A stretch of 64,000 nt of DNA from Rippkaea orientalis PCC 8801 (GTDB taxonomy: Bacteria; Cyanobacteriota; Cyanobacteriia; Cyanobacteriales; Microcystaceae). The notes beneath the pieces are model-generated. The model saw only the letters and a list, made by a program, of their open reading frames with translations. It made no database searches and had not been told where the DNA came from. The DNA is taken from NCBI RefSeq assembly GCF_000021805.1, contig NC_011726.1:3566097-3630096 (forward strand). The letters are read 5' to 3'. The translations under genes and the position numbers were made by a program. This document shows, one piece after another, positions 27,254 through 36,019 of this stretch; the stretch's first letter is position 1, and every line of letters starts with the position of its first letter.

Positions 27254-29080
27254 TCAACTCCAAAATTCATCAAGATCAACTTTTTCTATCTCTTCTTGGA
27301 CTTCTTGAAAGTAACTACTTTCTGTTAGCATCGCCACTTCTTTTTGCCGTTTTTTCTGGTCAATTTCAATCTTTAACTCTTCTAATTGTCGCCTTAATTC
27401 ATTTTCGCGGCGTTTGCGTTCAGTAATATCCTCAATCATCCCTTCGTAGTATAATAACTCACCATTGCTATTGCGAACTGCCCTAGTATCTTCTTGAATC
27501 CAGATAATTTCTCCATCTTTTCTATACACCTGATACTCTAAATTTTGAGCTTGATCGTTGTTTTCCATCTGGTCTTGAAACTGAGCCTGATCGGTGGGAT
27601 TGACATAAATTTGTGTGCTAATATCGGTAATCGTTTCTAACATTTCTTGGGGGGATTCGTAGCCATAAATTCTAGCCATGGCCGAATTAACTTTAAGATA
27701 TCTTCCTTCAGGAGAAGATTGAAAAATTCCTTCTAAAGCGTTTTCAAAAATACTGCGATAGTTTTCTTCTGCTAGGCGTAATTCTTGGTTTTTGCGTTCT
27801 AATGTCTCAAAAGAGTCTTTCAATTGACCTGCCATGCGGTTAAAAGAATTAGCCAGCGTGTTAATTTCGCTAATAAAACTAGAGTCTAAATGCTGATCCA
27901 AGTTGCCATGAGCTAATTCATTAGAAGCTTGAGAAACCCGCAAAATGGGACGAGTCACCCAACGAGACGTGATGATTCCGATCGCGATCGCTGCTGCTAA
28001 AGCGACTAAGGATAAAACAAGGGTATTGCGAGTATTTTGATTAATTTGTGCCAGAAAATCCTTTTCTGGCACGACGACCACCGTTAACCAATCAATACCT
28101 CGTTTATCTTGAAAGGGTAAAATCTGGACAAATTGCCGTTCTCCATCTAAGGTAAATTCGAGTTGTTTAACTTGCTCTAATCCCTTAAGGTTATCAAAGC
28201 GATCCTGTAAATACTGCGCTGTCCCCCGAATTAAGGCACTATTGCTCTCGATCGCCGACAGATGACGCACCTGATCCCCTTCTCCTTCAAACAACTTTTC
28301 TGGGGTCGAGGAAGCTACCAGCGTCCCTGATCGCTTCATAATAAAGGTTTGTCCTGATTGACCCACTTTGAGCGATCGCAAAAAGCGACTCATCTCGGCG
28401 GGTAAAATAAAATCCGTGGCACACACCCCGATTAACGTTTGACCTGTGCGATCATAAATCGGGGTACTAGCGGTGATGGTGGGTAATTGGGTATCGAAAT
28501 CGAGATAAATTTCACTCCAGGTAGCGTCTCTGTTTTGTTTGGCTGTTTGGTACCAAGGACGCTTCCGCGCATCGTAGAGTTTAGTCCCTGTCTGTTTTAA
28601 GATAGTGCGATCGCCCCAATGATTCAAATCATAATACTGTCCGCGATAGTTAGTCGATTGGTTATACATCACCAATTGCAAAGGTATATGATCGGGTTCT
28701 CGTCCTACCCCCACCAACGATCCATCTCTTTCACTGCCACAATAAATTAAATTAGTATTCGGATAGATTTTCGCCTGTTCCCAGAGTTGATTAAAGCCTG
28801 TTCCCGTTGCAATCTGCAAATCTCCCGTTAACATTGCACTTCCGTTAATACGATTAATCGCGTGGGGAATCTCAACATAGGATTTAAGCTGTTGATCGAT
28901 GCGAGCAATTAATTCCTGACGTAACTGAGCGGCCAGATCCCGCGCTGTTGCTCGGCTATTGTACCAGGATAGGGAGAGAACTAACCCTACCGTTCCCGCT
29001 AGTTGCAATACCAAAAAGGAAATCAAAATGGAGGGAAGGCGGAATTTTCGGCGGGTTTTGTTGATCATTTTACCAATCAT
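27254..29080 (-). CDS. Membrane receptor with Cache, HAMP and PAS domains, no output domain
   Basis: The 608-residue protein has a first membrane helix (about 17-38), a periplasmic double-Cache sensor (about 45-330; [28 protein letters not shown] and ATDFIL are typical), a second helix (about 350-372), HAMP (to about 425) and one PAS/PAC (about 440-560, ending [15 protein letters not shown]). It then ends with a ~45-residue coiled tail ([20 protein letters not shown]). No kinase, GGDEF or methyl-accepting domain follows. Its first ATG overlaps the end of glsA by 11 bp; ATG 29068 is an alternative. It is likely translated by coupling in the ParA-glsA operon. Confidence 0.88.
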   Translation of the reverse strand: MIGKMINKTRRKFRLPSILISFLVLQLAGTVGLVLSLSWYNSRATARDLAAQLRQELIARIDQQLKSYVEIPHAINRINGSAMLTGDLQIATGTGFNQLWEQAKIYPNTNLIYCGSERDGSLVGVGREPDHIPLQLVMYNQSTNYRGQYYDLNHWGDRTILKQTGTKLYDARKRPWYQTAKQNRDATWSEIYLDFDTQLPTITASTPIYDRTGQTLIGVCATDFILPAEMSRFLRSLKVGQSGQTFIMKRSGTLVASSTPEKLFEGEGDQVRHLSAIESNSALIRGTAQYLQDRFDNLKGLEQVKQLEFTLDGERQFVQILPFQDKRGIDWLTVVVVPEKDFLAQINQNTRNTLVLSLVALAAAIAIGIITSRWVTRPILRVSQASNELAHGNLDQHLDSSFISEINTLANSFNRMAGQLKDSFETLERKNQELRLAEENYRSIFENALEGIFQSSPEGRYLKVNSAMARIYGYESPQEMLETITDISTQIYVNPTDQAQFQDQMENNDQAQNLEYQVYRKDGEIIWIQEDTRAVRNSNGELLYYEGMIEDITERKRRENELRRQLEELKIEIDQKKRQKEVAMLTESSYFQEVQEEIEKVDLDEFWS

Positions 29081-30101
29081 TCAGCCCATCCCCTCCGGCA
29101 ATCCATTCGGCTAAATCTTTTTCGGGTTTGGCTGCATTAAACAGATGCAAGCCAAAATCCCGCGATAACTCTTCACAGACCTTGATTCCTCGAATACTGT
29201 TTCCTTTCCCATCTAAAAGAGGTGAAAACGTCCCAATCCCTAATTGATTAGGAACAACGGCGGTAATTCCGCCTCCTACGCCACTTTTAGCTGGCATTCC
29301 CACCCGATAACACCATTCTCCCGATGCGTCGTACATCCCACAGGTGAGCATCACACTAATGACATCCTGTACATAGCGTTCGTCGATCGCCCGTTCTTGG
29401 GTCACGGGATTAACCCCATTATTAGCTAACGTCGCCGCTAACATGGCTAAATCTTTGGCATTGACCAATATAGAACACTGTTGGAAGTACAGATCGAGGG
29501 TTTCGTCAATTTTTTCGCTAACCATGCCGAAGTTTAACATGAGATAGGCCATGGCACGATTACGATGTCCTGTTGCCTTTTCTGAGAGAAATACAGGAAC
29601 ATTGAGATCGTGTTCCCGTCCGGTATAGCGTTGAAACATGGCTAATACCCGTTTGAGGCGTTCTGTACTATTTTGTCCTTTGATTAAGTCTGCGGTAGCG
29701 ATCGCTCCTGCGTTGACCATTGGGTTGTAGGGACGGTTGGTTGTTTCATCGAGTACAATCGCGTTAAAGGCTTCTCCGGTGGGTTCAACACTAACTTTAC
29801 TATTAACATAGTCCCGTCCGTGATCTTCCAAGGCTAACCCAAAAACAAAGGCTTTAGAAATCGATTGAATGGTAAATAGTTGTTCACAGTCTCCCACTTC
29901 AAAAATCTGTCCTTCTTTTGTCACCACACAGATACCAAACCAATTGGGGTTCGCTAGTGCCAGTTCGGGAATATAATTAGCTACTGTTCCTTCAGCGAAT
30001 GAGCGATATTTTTCGTGTAAATCCGTCAAATAATTGCGAAAGGGGGAAGTAACGGCCGTAATTGAACTGGCAAGGGACTCTAAATCACCGAAATTACTCA
30101 T
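29070..30101 (-). CDS. glsA: Glutaminase
   Basis: The enzyme hydrolyses glutamine to glutamate and ammonia. The 343-residue protein has the serine beta-lactamase-like S-x-x-K site ([13 protein letters not shown]), [15 protein letters not shown] and [14 protein letters not shown] motifs of the GlsA family. It is about 35 residues longer than many bacterial GlsA proteins, at both ends. It lies between a ParA-like ATPase (41 bp upstream) and a Cache receptor (overlapping downstream), an unusual setting for a metabolic enzyme. Confidence 0.94.
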   Translation of the reverse strand: MSNFGDLESLASSITAVTSPFRNYLTDLHEKYRSFAEGTVANYIPELALANPNWFGICVVTKEGQIFEVGDCEQLFTIQSISKAFVFGLALEDHGRDYVNSKVSVEPTGEAFNAIVLDETTNRPYNPMVNAGAIATADLIKGQNSTERLKRVLAMFQRYTGREHDLNVPVFLSEKATGHRNRAMAYLMLNFGMVSEKIDETLDLYFQQCSILVNAKDLAMLAATLANNGVNPVTQERAIDERYVQDVISVMLTCGMYDASGEWCYRVGMPAKSGVGGGITAVVPNQLGIGTFSPLLDGKGNSIRGIKVCEELSRDFGLHLFNAAKPEKDLAEWIAGGDGLNDW

Positions 30102-30142
30102 AGCTTGTGCCTTGCTACAATCTACTTTTATTACGTTTTAGC

Positions 30143-30901
30143 TTATCCGGCCATAATTTGCTCGGCAACTTTGCGGAATTCTTGACTTACAGGATGTTCT
30201 GGATAGTTGACACAAAATACCCCTTCACTGGCTAATTGCACTACGTCTTCGGATAGGGGAAAAACTCCAGCGACGGTTTCTGCGTAGGTTTCCTCCACTT
30301 TTTGTTTTAAGGCTTCTAAATTGAGCTTACTGTGTGCTTTATTGATGGCTAAGAGCATTTTACGCACTTTTAATTGCCGTGCAACATCGACGGTTACTGC
30401 GGTTCCTTGATAGTCTTGTTTATCGGGACGCAAAATGAGGATCAAGACATGGGAAATGGCGATGGATAAAAAGGTTTCTTTGGACAGTCCAGGGTGGGTA
30501 TCAATGAAGAGATAATCGAGTTCGAGTCCTTTGACGAGACTGCGAAATCCATCATTCATGAGTTTAACATCGTAACCATCCTTCAAAATGCGAGCGATGT
30601 CATCAGCTTTAACGCTAGAAGGGACGAGATAAAGCTTGCCGTTGTCTGTTAATCCGATTTTATCACTCACATCATAGGCTGTATCTGCGATCGCCGTTTC
30701 TCCCCAAAGATAGTTATTGAGGGTTTTATCCATCTGTTCGGGTTCAAGGCAAAAGAGGTTATGAATGCCTGGGGAGGGAACGTCTGTATCAACTACCCCC
30801 ACGCGATGACCTTGTAAGGCAATAGTCGTTGCTAAATTAGCGGTAAAATTTGATTTCCCTGTACCCCCGCGATAGGAGTGAATGGAGACAACTTTAGGCA
30901 T
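30143..30901 (-). CDS. ParA/MinD-like ATPase
   Basis: The 252-residue protein begins MPKVVSIHSYRGGTGKSNFT, a deviant Walker A of the ParA/MinD type with Arg before GGTGK. It has the A' motif VGVVDTDVPSPGIH and Walker B DYLFIDTHPGLSKE. There is no C-terminal amphipathic MinD helix and no ParB nearby, so chromosome or plasmid partition is unlikely. As first gene of the operon with glsA and a Cache-HAMP-PAS receptor, it may position or regulate a membrane complex; this is inference. Confidence 0.88.
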   Translation of the reverse strand: MPKVVSIHSYRGGTGKSNFTANLATTIALQGHRVGVVDTDVPSPGIHNLFCLEPEQMDKTLNNYLWGETAIADTAYDVSDKIGLTDNGKLYLVPSSVKADDIARILKDGYDVKLMNDGFRSLVKGLELDYLFIDTHPGLSKETFLSIAISHVLILILRPDKQDYQGTAVTVDVARQLKVRKMLLAINKAHSKLNLEALKQKVEETYAETVAGVFPLSEDVVQLASEGVFCVNYPEHPVSQEFRKVAEQIMAG

Positions 30902-31121
30902 TTTACTCAGTTTTTTAGGACTTTAGTAATATGTTAATTAACTTTTGGTTTTTTTTCCACCTTGCTGATCCAAAACTTTGATAATTTAGGTTTATTTCTC
31001 CCCTAATTTTTGCCAATTATTGCCGATAAATATTATTGCGTACAATTGTGCGAGATTGCTCCGCCATGAGTTTTGCCATTACCTACTCTCTTTTCACTTA
31101 TGGAAAAAATTGGGTTTAAAA

Positions 31122-31142
31122 CCTCGCCCTTTTAGGGCGAGG
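31122..31142 (-). terminator. Intrinsic terminator of the NeuB-fusion gene
   Basis: A 9-bp GC-rich stem, CCTCGCCCT with AGGGCGAGG, and a 3-base loop start 6 bases after the stop codon at 31148. On the minus strand it is followed by TTTTAAACCC. A resemblance to IS200/IS605-type end hairpins was considered but the terminator reading is simpler. Confidence 0.8.
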
Positions 31143-31147
31143 GAGTC

Positions 31148-33397
31148 TCAAAATTCACTTTCTTCCAATTTTTCTAAAGCTTTCCAAAACCCTTCCCCTT
31201 CATTTTTATGACCTTGCCAAATTTCGGGAATAAAAGACGCTTGAGGACAGGTTTTAGCTAAATCTTCGGCTAAGGCTGGAAAATCAAGATCGCCTTCTCC
31301 AATTTGTAATCCTTCTCCGTCTAATCCTTCTGCATCGGCAATGTGCAAATGAGCCGTATAGGGTCCCACTTGTTGGATAAACTCTTTAAAGGATAAATTA
31401 TGGTGGTTACAGGCTAATTTTGAATGGGATGTATCTAAACAAACGCGATAGCCATAACTGCTACAAAATTGAGCAATATCATCAGGATCAACGAACAAAT
31501 TATGATACCGTTGTCCCCCAAAATGCCAGGGAAAAGGTGGCATGGTTTGAGGGATAATTTCTACACCCTCTTGATCTAATTTTTCTAAACTTTCAATTAA
31601 TAAATCATACAGTTTTTGCCGTTTAGCCATGGCTAAAGGTGCATCGCTCGTAAATCCCCCAATATTTGTAACGATTAAGGGTTTTAAGGCTTTTTTAAAC
31701 AGGGGTTTCAAGGAACGAGTCAGATCAATCACTCGCTGTAATTCTTCAATAGAATGCTGGCGATAATTCGGATCAACAGAACATAAATCTAACACATGAT
31801 CCCCTGCAAATAATTCGGGACTATGGACAACATAATCCAAGTCATATTCCCGATCAAAATATTGATTAATATCCTGTTCTAAGTCTTTATAACTCAGGTG
31901 AAATTCTAATAAATCGGGGTTAGATTTGACTAAAAGTTTCTTAAAATCATGGTACCGAACGGGTAGCCCCCAAGGACGTTTAAAGCTATAAGAACGGGGC
32001 TGAATTTGCGCTTCTTCCAAATCACTGGGAAAGAAGAAATCTCCTGCTTTGAAGGCTCGTTTTGCCCTCGTTCCAATGAGTTCTGATTTGCGGTTGGGTT
32101 GCAATCCTTTGCCTGGACTTTTAACCTCGATCATCTCTGCAGTAATCATCTGTCCAGGGGATAAATTGCAGTTAATAATTAAACTTTTGGCCAAGGTTTC
32201 TCGGTTCATCAATTCCCCTTGACTTAAGCGTCTTTCTCCTGTGGTTCCTAATGCTTCTTCGACTTGACGGATACCCTCTACCATTGCCCTAAATTCGTCG
32301 GGTAATAAACTCACTTTGTGGTCATTTCCTTCCATGGTTTTATCTAGAGTAAAATGTTTTTCAATGACCTTGGCTCCTTTAGCAATAGCTGCGATCGCTA
32401 CATGAATTCCCCTCTCATGTCCGGAATACCCTACCGGACAGTCTCCCAATTCTTTTAACCGCGTCAGATAGTTCAAGTTAACGTCTTTGAAGGGTGCGGG
32501 ATAGGTTGAATTGCAGTGTAATAATACATATATTCCCCCCAACCGTTGCAACAATTGCACAGATTCCTTAATTTCGGCTTCTGTGGACATTCCCGTAGAG
32601 CAAATCAGAGGTTTTCCGGTCTTAACTAATGCTTTGAGCAGTTCATGGTTAGTTAAGTCAGCAGAAGCTACTTTATAGGCTAACATCCCGTAATCTTCTA
32701 AAATTTCTAAGCTGTCCAAATCCCACGGAGTACACAAGGGCAAAATCCCCCGTTCTCGACAATAATCGAAGGCTTCTAGCATTTCTTCGGGGGATAATTG
32801 AAAGCGAGAGAGTAAATCTAGGGTATACTGAGAGCCTAGGTCTTCACTCGCATCATTAGCATCTCCTGCGTTGCTGTAGAGCGATTTTAGGCTTCTCATC
32901 TGGAATTTAGCACAGTTAGCCCCAGATGCGATCGCCTCATCGATTAATTGTTTGGCTAAGGGGAGGCTGCCGTTATGGTTATTCCCAATTTCGGCGATAA
33001 TAAAGCTAGGAGAGTCGTTATTAATGGTAAAGTCGCCAATTTGGATCTCTGCTGGACGTTTACGGGCGATCGCTACTAAATGATCGTTTTGATCGAGTAG
33101 GGGAATAAATTCGATGGTATCAGAGAAGTAGCCTTGAATTTTTTGAGGATCTTCATCAAAAGCCGCGTATTTGAAGTGTTTATTGGAAATATCGACAACG
33201 GGTTGATTGAGATCGATGGTATCTTGTCCTACTAACCAGCGTCGGAAGTCCCCATCGGTTAAAATTCCTTCTAAAACTCCTGATTCTGTGACGGAGAAAA
33301 TAATCCGACTTTTATTATCGCTAATTTTTTTGAGGGCGTTGAGAATACTATCTTCAGAGAAAACAATATATTTAGCCAGATTTCTATCAATAAGCAT
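31148..33397 (-). CDS. CBS - NeuB-like synthase - SAF - TIM-barrel fusion protein
   Basis: The 749-residue protein joins four parts. Residues 1-113 are a CBS pair (GILTDGDFRRWL). Residues ~120-390 are a NeuB-type sialic/legionaminic/pseudaminic acid synthase: FIIAEIGNNHNGSL, ANCAKFQMRSLKSLY, CSTGMSTEAEI, LLHCNSTYPAP, GYSGHERG and EKHFTLDKTMEGNDHKVSL. Residues ~403-460 are an SAF (antifreeze-like) domain (RAFKAGDFFFPSDL). Residues ~470-749 are a xylose-isomerase/AP-endonuclease-2-type barrel (VCLDTSHSKLACNHHN, HLHIADAEG, EIWQGHKNEGEGF). The core should condense phosphoenolpyruvate with an amino-sugar. No neuA, neuC or glycosyltransferase is adjacent. Confidence 0.88.
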   Translation of the reverse strand: MLIDRNLAKYIVFSEDSILNALKKISDNKSRIIFSVTESGVLEGILTDGDFRRWLVGQDTIDLNQPVVDISNKHFKYAAFDEDPQKIQGYFSDTIEFIPLLDQNDHLVAIARKRPAEIQIGDFTINNDSPSFIIAEIGNNHNGSLPLAKQLIDEAIASGANCAKFQMRSLKSLYSNAGDANDASEDLGSQYTLDLLSRFQLSPEEMLEAFDYCRERGILPLCTPWDLDSLEILEDYGMLAYKVASADLTNHELLKALVKTGKPLICSTGMSTEAEIKESVQLLQRLGGIYVLLHCNSTYPAPFKDVNLNYLTRLKELGDCPVGYSGHERGIHVAIAAIAKGAKVIEKHFTLDKTMEGNDHKVSLLPDEFRAMVEGIRQVEEALGTTGERRLSQGELMNRETLAKSLIINCNLSPGQMITAEMIEVKSPGKGLQPNRKSELIGTRAKRAFKAGDFFFPSDLEEAQIQPRSYSFKRPWGLPVRYHDFKKLLVKSNPDLLEFHLSYKDLEQDINQYFDREYDLDYVVHSPELFAGDHVLDLCSVDPNYRQHSIEELQRVIDLTRSLKPLFKKALKPLIVTNIGGFTSDAPLAMAKRQKLYDLLIESLEKLDQEGVEIIPQTMPPFPWHFGGQRYHNLFVDPDDIAQFCSSYGYRVCLDTSHSKLACNHHNLSFKEFIQQVGPYTAHLHIADAEGLDGEGLQIGEGDLDFPALAEDLAKTCPQASFIPEIWQGHKNEGEGFWKALEKLEESEF

Positions 33398-33500
33398 GGG
33401 AGTAAAATTGAAGCTTTTAGTCTAATTTAGCTTACTCAATACTATAGCATTCTTGGCTAATTCTGGAGTGATTATCAATGAACATAACTCGAAGAGACTT

Positions 33501-33647
33501 AGAGCCTGTTTGTAAAGTCAATTTTAAGGTAATTGTAGTGGGTTGGCACAGCTAATTTGTGCGTTACGACCTTAAATCCTAGTCATACCAAAGAATATAG
33601 CCGTCCGAACACACCCTACGCTAATGTTTTGTTGACAAACACTCTCT
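33501..33647. mobile_element. Possible MITE, about 147 bp
   Basis: The ends AGAGCCTGTTTGTAAA (33501-33516) and TTGACAAACACTCTCT (33632-33647) are imperfect inverted repeats, 12 of 16 matching. No coding capacity. The GTTTGT core resembles ends of IS5-type elements. The remaining spacer 33398-33715 shows nothing else. Confidence 0.4.
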
Positions 33648-33715
33648 TAAAGTATCTTATTTCTGAAATCTTTTAGAATAAGAATAACAAGTTAATAGGA
33701 TAGACGCTAAAAAGG

Positions 33716-34408
33716 ATGTATGTATTAATTGGGGGCGGGGGACTGATAGGATTAACTTTAGCACAAAATCTGGTCAACCTCGGACACACAGTAGCCGTCA
33801 TTGACATTGATCCAGGTGCCTGTCGAGATGCGCGCGATCGCCTTGGAGTCATGGCTTTTGAAGGTAGTGCCGTTACTACAGAAATCTTAATCGAGGCCGG
33901 GATTCGTAAAGCTGATGCAATTTGTGCCGTTTTACGCTACGATGCCTTGAACTTAGCCATGGTCTCCCTAGCGAGACATTACAACGTCCCGCATATTATT
34001 TCCCGAATGCGCCATCGAGATTTTGAGCAACCGTTACGCCATGCAGGGGCACATCGCATTATCAGTACCGTAGACTTGGCTGTGTCTACCATGATTAATG
34101 CGGTAGAATACCCCCAAGTGGAATCGATGATGCACTTTGAGCAGGGTCAAATTGAAGTCCTAAAACTGTCTATTCCAAAGGATAGCAGTGTGGTAGGACT
34201 TAAAATCTCTCAGATAGCTCAAGCGTCGGAATTTCCCTCTAATTCACTCATTATTGGCTATCAACCCCATCCCCACATGAACCTAATTGTCCCGAATGGG
34301 GATACTGTACTCGAAGGAGGGTCAACGGTTTTGGTGGTGACACAGCCGGAATATTTACACCAAATCATCAATTTCTTGCAGCATTGCCCAACGGTTCAGG
34401 CTTTCTAG
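33716..34408 (+). CDS. TrkA/KtrA-like RCK regulatory protein
   Basis: The 230-residue cytoplasmic protein has an N-terminal RCK Rossmann fold (MYVLIGGGGLIGLTLAQNL, with the NAD-binding acidic VIDIDPGACRD) and a C-terminal RCK_C domain (about residues 143-225, VVGLKISQIA ... VLEGGSTVLVVTQPE). Such proteins gate potassium channels or Trk/Ktr transporters by binding nucleotides. No KtrB/TrkH gene is next to it, so its partner is unknown. Confidence 0.9.
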   Translation: MYVLIGGGGLIGLTLAQNLVNLGHTVAVIDIDPGACRDARDRLGVMAFEGSAVTTEILIEAGIRKADAICAVLRYDALNLAMVSLARHYNVPHIISRMRHRDFEQPLRHAGAHRIISTVDLAVSTMINAVEYPQVESMMHFEQGQIEVLKLSIPKDSSVVGLKISQIAQASEFPSNSLIIGYQPHPHMNLIVPNGDTVLEGGSTVLVVTQPEYLHQIINFLQHCPTVQAF

Positions 34409-34436
34409 TCCTCTAAAGTTATGATGGATACTTGAC

Positions 34437-35819
34437 TTATTTTAAAAGACAAGAAAAAGGTTTTAAGATAATTTTTAAAAGTTCTTTGGCAACATATTCA
34501 ACAGCAGGAACAGGAACAGCATTACCAAATTGTCTTTTAGCAATATCTTCTTTAGGATGAAATTGGAAATCTGAGGGAAACCCTTGTAATTTTCGAGCAT
34601 GGGTTGCCGTAATTTTAATATATTTACGAGGTTTATAAATTTTTTGGAGGAATAACTTTTTATAAACGTCAGGATGCTCAGCTTGAATAGCAACGGTAGC
34701 AATGTAATCATTAGAACCTCTTGCCGTTAAAGTGGGGATAATATCGGCAGTGGGTAAAATAATTCGATAAATACCATTAATACCAGACATATTCTTAGAA
34801 TTGACAAATTCATATTCATTATTACCAGCAATACGAAAGATTTGTTTTTCAACTAATTCATTCAATTCTTCGATTTTCAGATCAGGGATAAGTGGTAAAA
34901 ATTCTTGATAAGCTAGAGGATGTCCATCTTTTTTACCCCCTATTTTACATCTTCTCTGTTTTAAATGAGTTAAACAGATCAATTTTTGTCTTTCTGTTGT
35001 ATCAATAATATCCCAGGAATGAATCGTTGTATGACCATTTCTTAAATCTGAAAAAACAAAGAAGTCATTAAGTTCGTCATTTTTCTGAAAGCGAGTTCTT
35101 GAAGGCGGAATAAACCCCTTAAAGAGAACATCTTCAGATAGTTTAACTTTTTTAATGGGTTTAATATTCTTTAAGTCATCTAAAATATCTAATACTTTAG
35201 GATGAATGTTTAGGGGGTCAGGAAACTGATAATTTTGAGATCCTTCGATATCATTTCTAATTCCTACCAGAAAAACTCGATCTCTATTTTGCGGCAAGCC
35301 AAAATCATAGGCGTTTAAAACTTGCCATTTTACCGAATAACCAGCCTGTTCTAAATGCGATAGGATTAGATCAAGATTGGCTTTATTTTTAGGAAAGGCT
35401 AACCCTTTAACGTTTTCCAAAATGAAACTTTTGGGTTGACTATTCTGAATTAATCGGATAACATCAAACCACAATCGCCCTCTAGGATCTTCAAATCCTT
35501 TCAATTGTCCTGCTACTGACCAAGGTTGACATGGAACACCGCCCACAATAATATCAACATTTTGAGGTAAATTTGGAATTTGAGTAATATCTCCAAACTC
35601 TCTTTCATCACTGGTCAAATAATTGATAAAGTTATGTTGATATACCTTAATAGCTTGCTTATCAATTTCCGAAAAACCTAAACACTTGCCTCCTAAGCTT
35701 TTTAGTGCAATTCTAAACCCTCCTATCCCCGCAAACAAGTCAATAAAGGTAAACTTTTGCTGAACAATTACTTCATGAATAGGAATCTCAATTTGTTTGA
35801 CTAAGTCAGAGCATAACAT
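34437..35819 (-). CDS. Solitary C5-cytosine DNA methyltransferase
   Basis: The 460-residue enzyme has the ordered C5-methylase motifs: I (FIDLFAGIGGFRIAL), IV with catalytic Cys (VGGVPCQPWSVAG), VI (FILENVKGL), VIII (QNRDRVFLVGIR), IX (IPTLTARGSNDYI) and X (QFGNAVPVPAVEYVAK). The variable target-recognition region lies at about residues 200-345. There is no restriction endonuclease gene or vsr beside it, so it looks like an orphan methylase. The recognised sequence cannot be read from the protein. Confidence 0.92.
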   Translation of the reverse strand: MLCSDLVKQIEIPIHEVIVQQKFTFIDLFAGIGGFRIALKSLGGKCLGFSEIDKQAIKVYQHNFINYLTSDEREFGDITQIPNLPQNVDIIVGGVPCQPWSVAGQLKGFEDPRGRLWFDVIRLIQNSQPKSFILENVKGLAFPKNKANLDLILSHLEQAGYSVKWQVLNAYDFGLPQNRDRVFLVGIRNDIEGSQNYQFPDPLNIHPKVLDILDDLKNIKPIKKVKLSEDVLFKGFIPPSRTRFQKNDELNDFFVFSDLRNGHTTIHSWDIIDTTERQKLICLTHLKQRRCKIGGKKDGHPLAYQEFLPLIPDLKIEELNELVEKQIFRIAGNNEYEFVNSKNMSGINGIYRIILPTADIIPTLTARGSNDYIATVAIQAEHPDVYKKLFLQKIYKPRKYIKITATHARKLQGFPSDFQFHPKEDIAKRQFGNAVPVPAVEYVAKELLKIILKPFSCLLK

Positions 35820-35944
35820 TATGGATCTTAATTAATACAATTGATTGATAAACGACGAATCTAATGAAATTGTAGCAAATTTTAAGCTGTTGAGGATAAA
35901 TTTTATAGACTTTAATGACGATGAAATTTTTCATCTGCTGCGTC

Positions 35945-36007
35945 CTATTCTTCCTCTAAATCAATCCCCAATGCTTGTAAGCGTTTGGCTAAATTGTCAG
36001 CGCGTTT
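35945..36007 (-). pseudogene. Uma2-type endonuclease 3' relic
   Basis: About 20 codons read KRADNLAKRLQALGIDLEEE then stop, matching the C-terminal tail common in cyanobacterial Uma2 (PD-(D/E)XK) proteins. Nothing of the main domain remains. It lies directly after the antiporter stop on the same strand. Confidence 0.45.
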
Positions 36008-36019
36008 GTAAGAAGTTGA

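Noticed and set aside
30143-30901. Partition (parAB) locus or plasmid origin
   Set aside because: No ParB gene, no parS-like sites and a metabolic/receptor operon context.
31122-31142. IS200/IS605 end hairpin relic
   Set aside because: No tnpA/tnpB remains nearby, and the hairpin is placed 6 bases after a stop codon with a T-run on that strand, as expected of a terminator.
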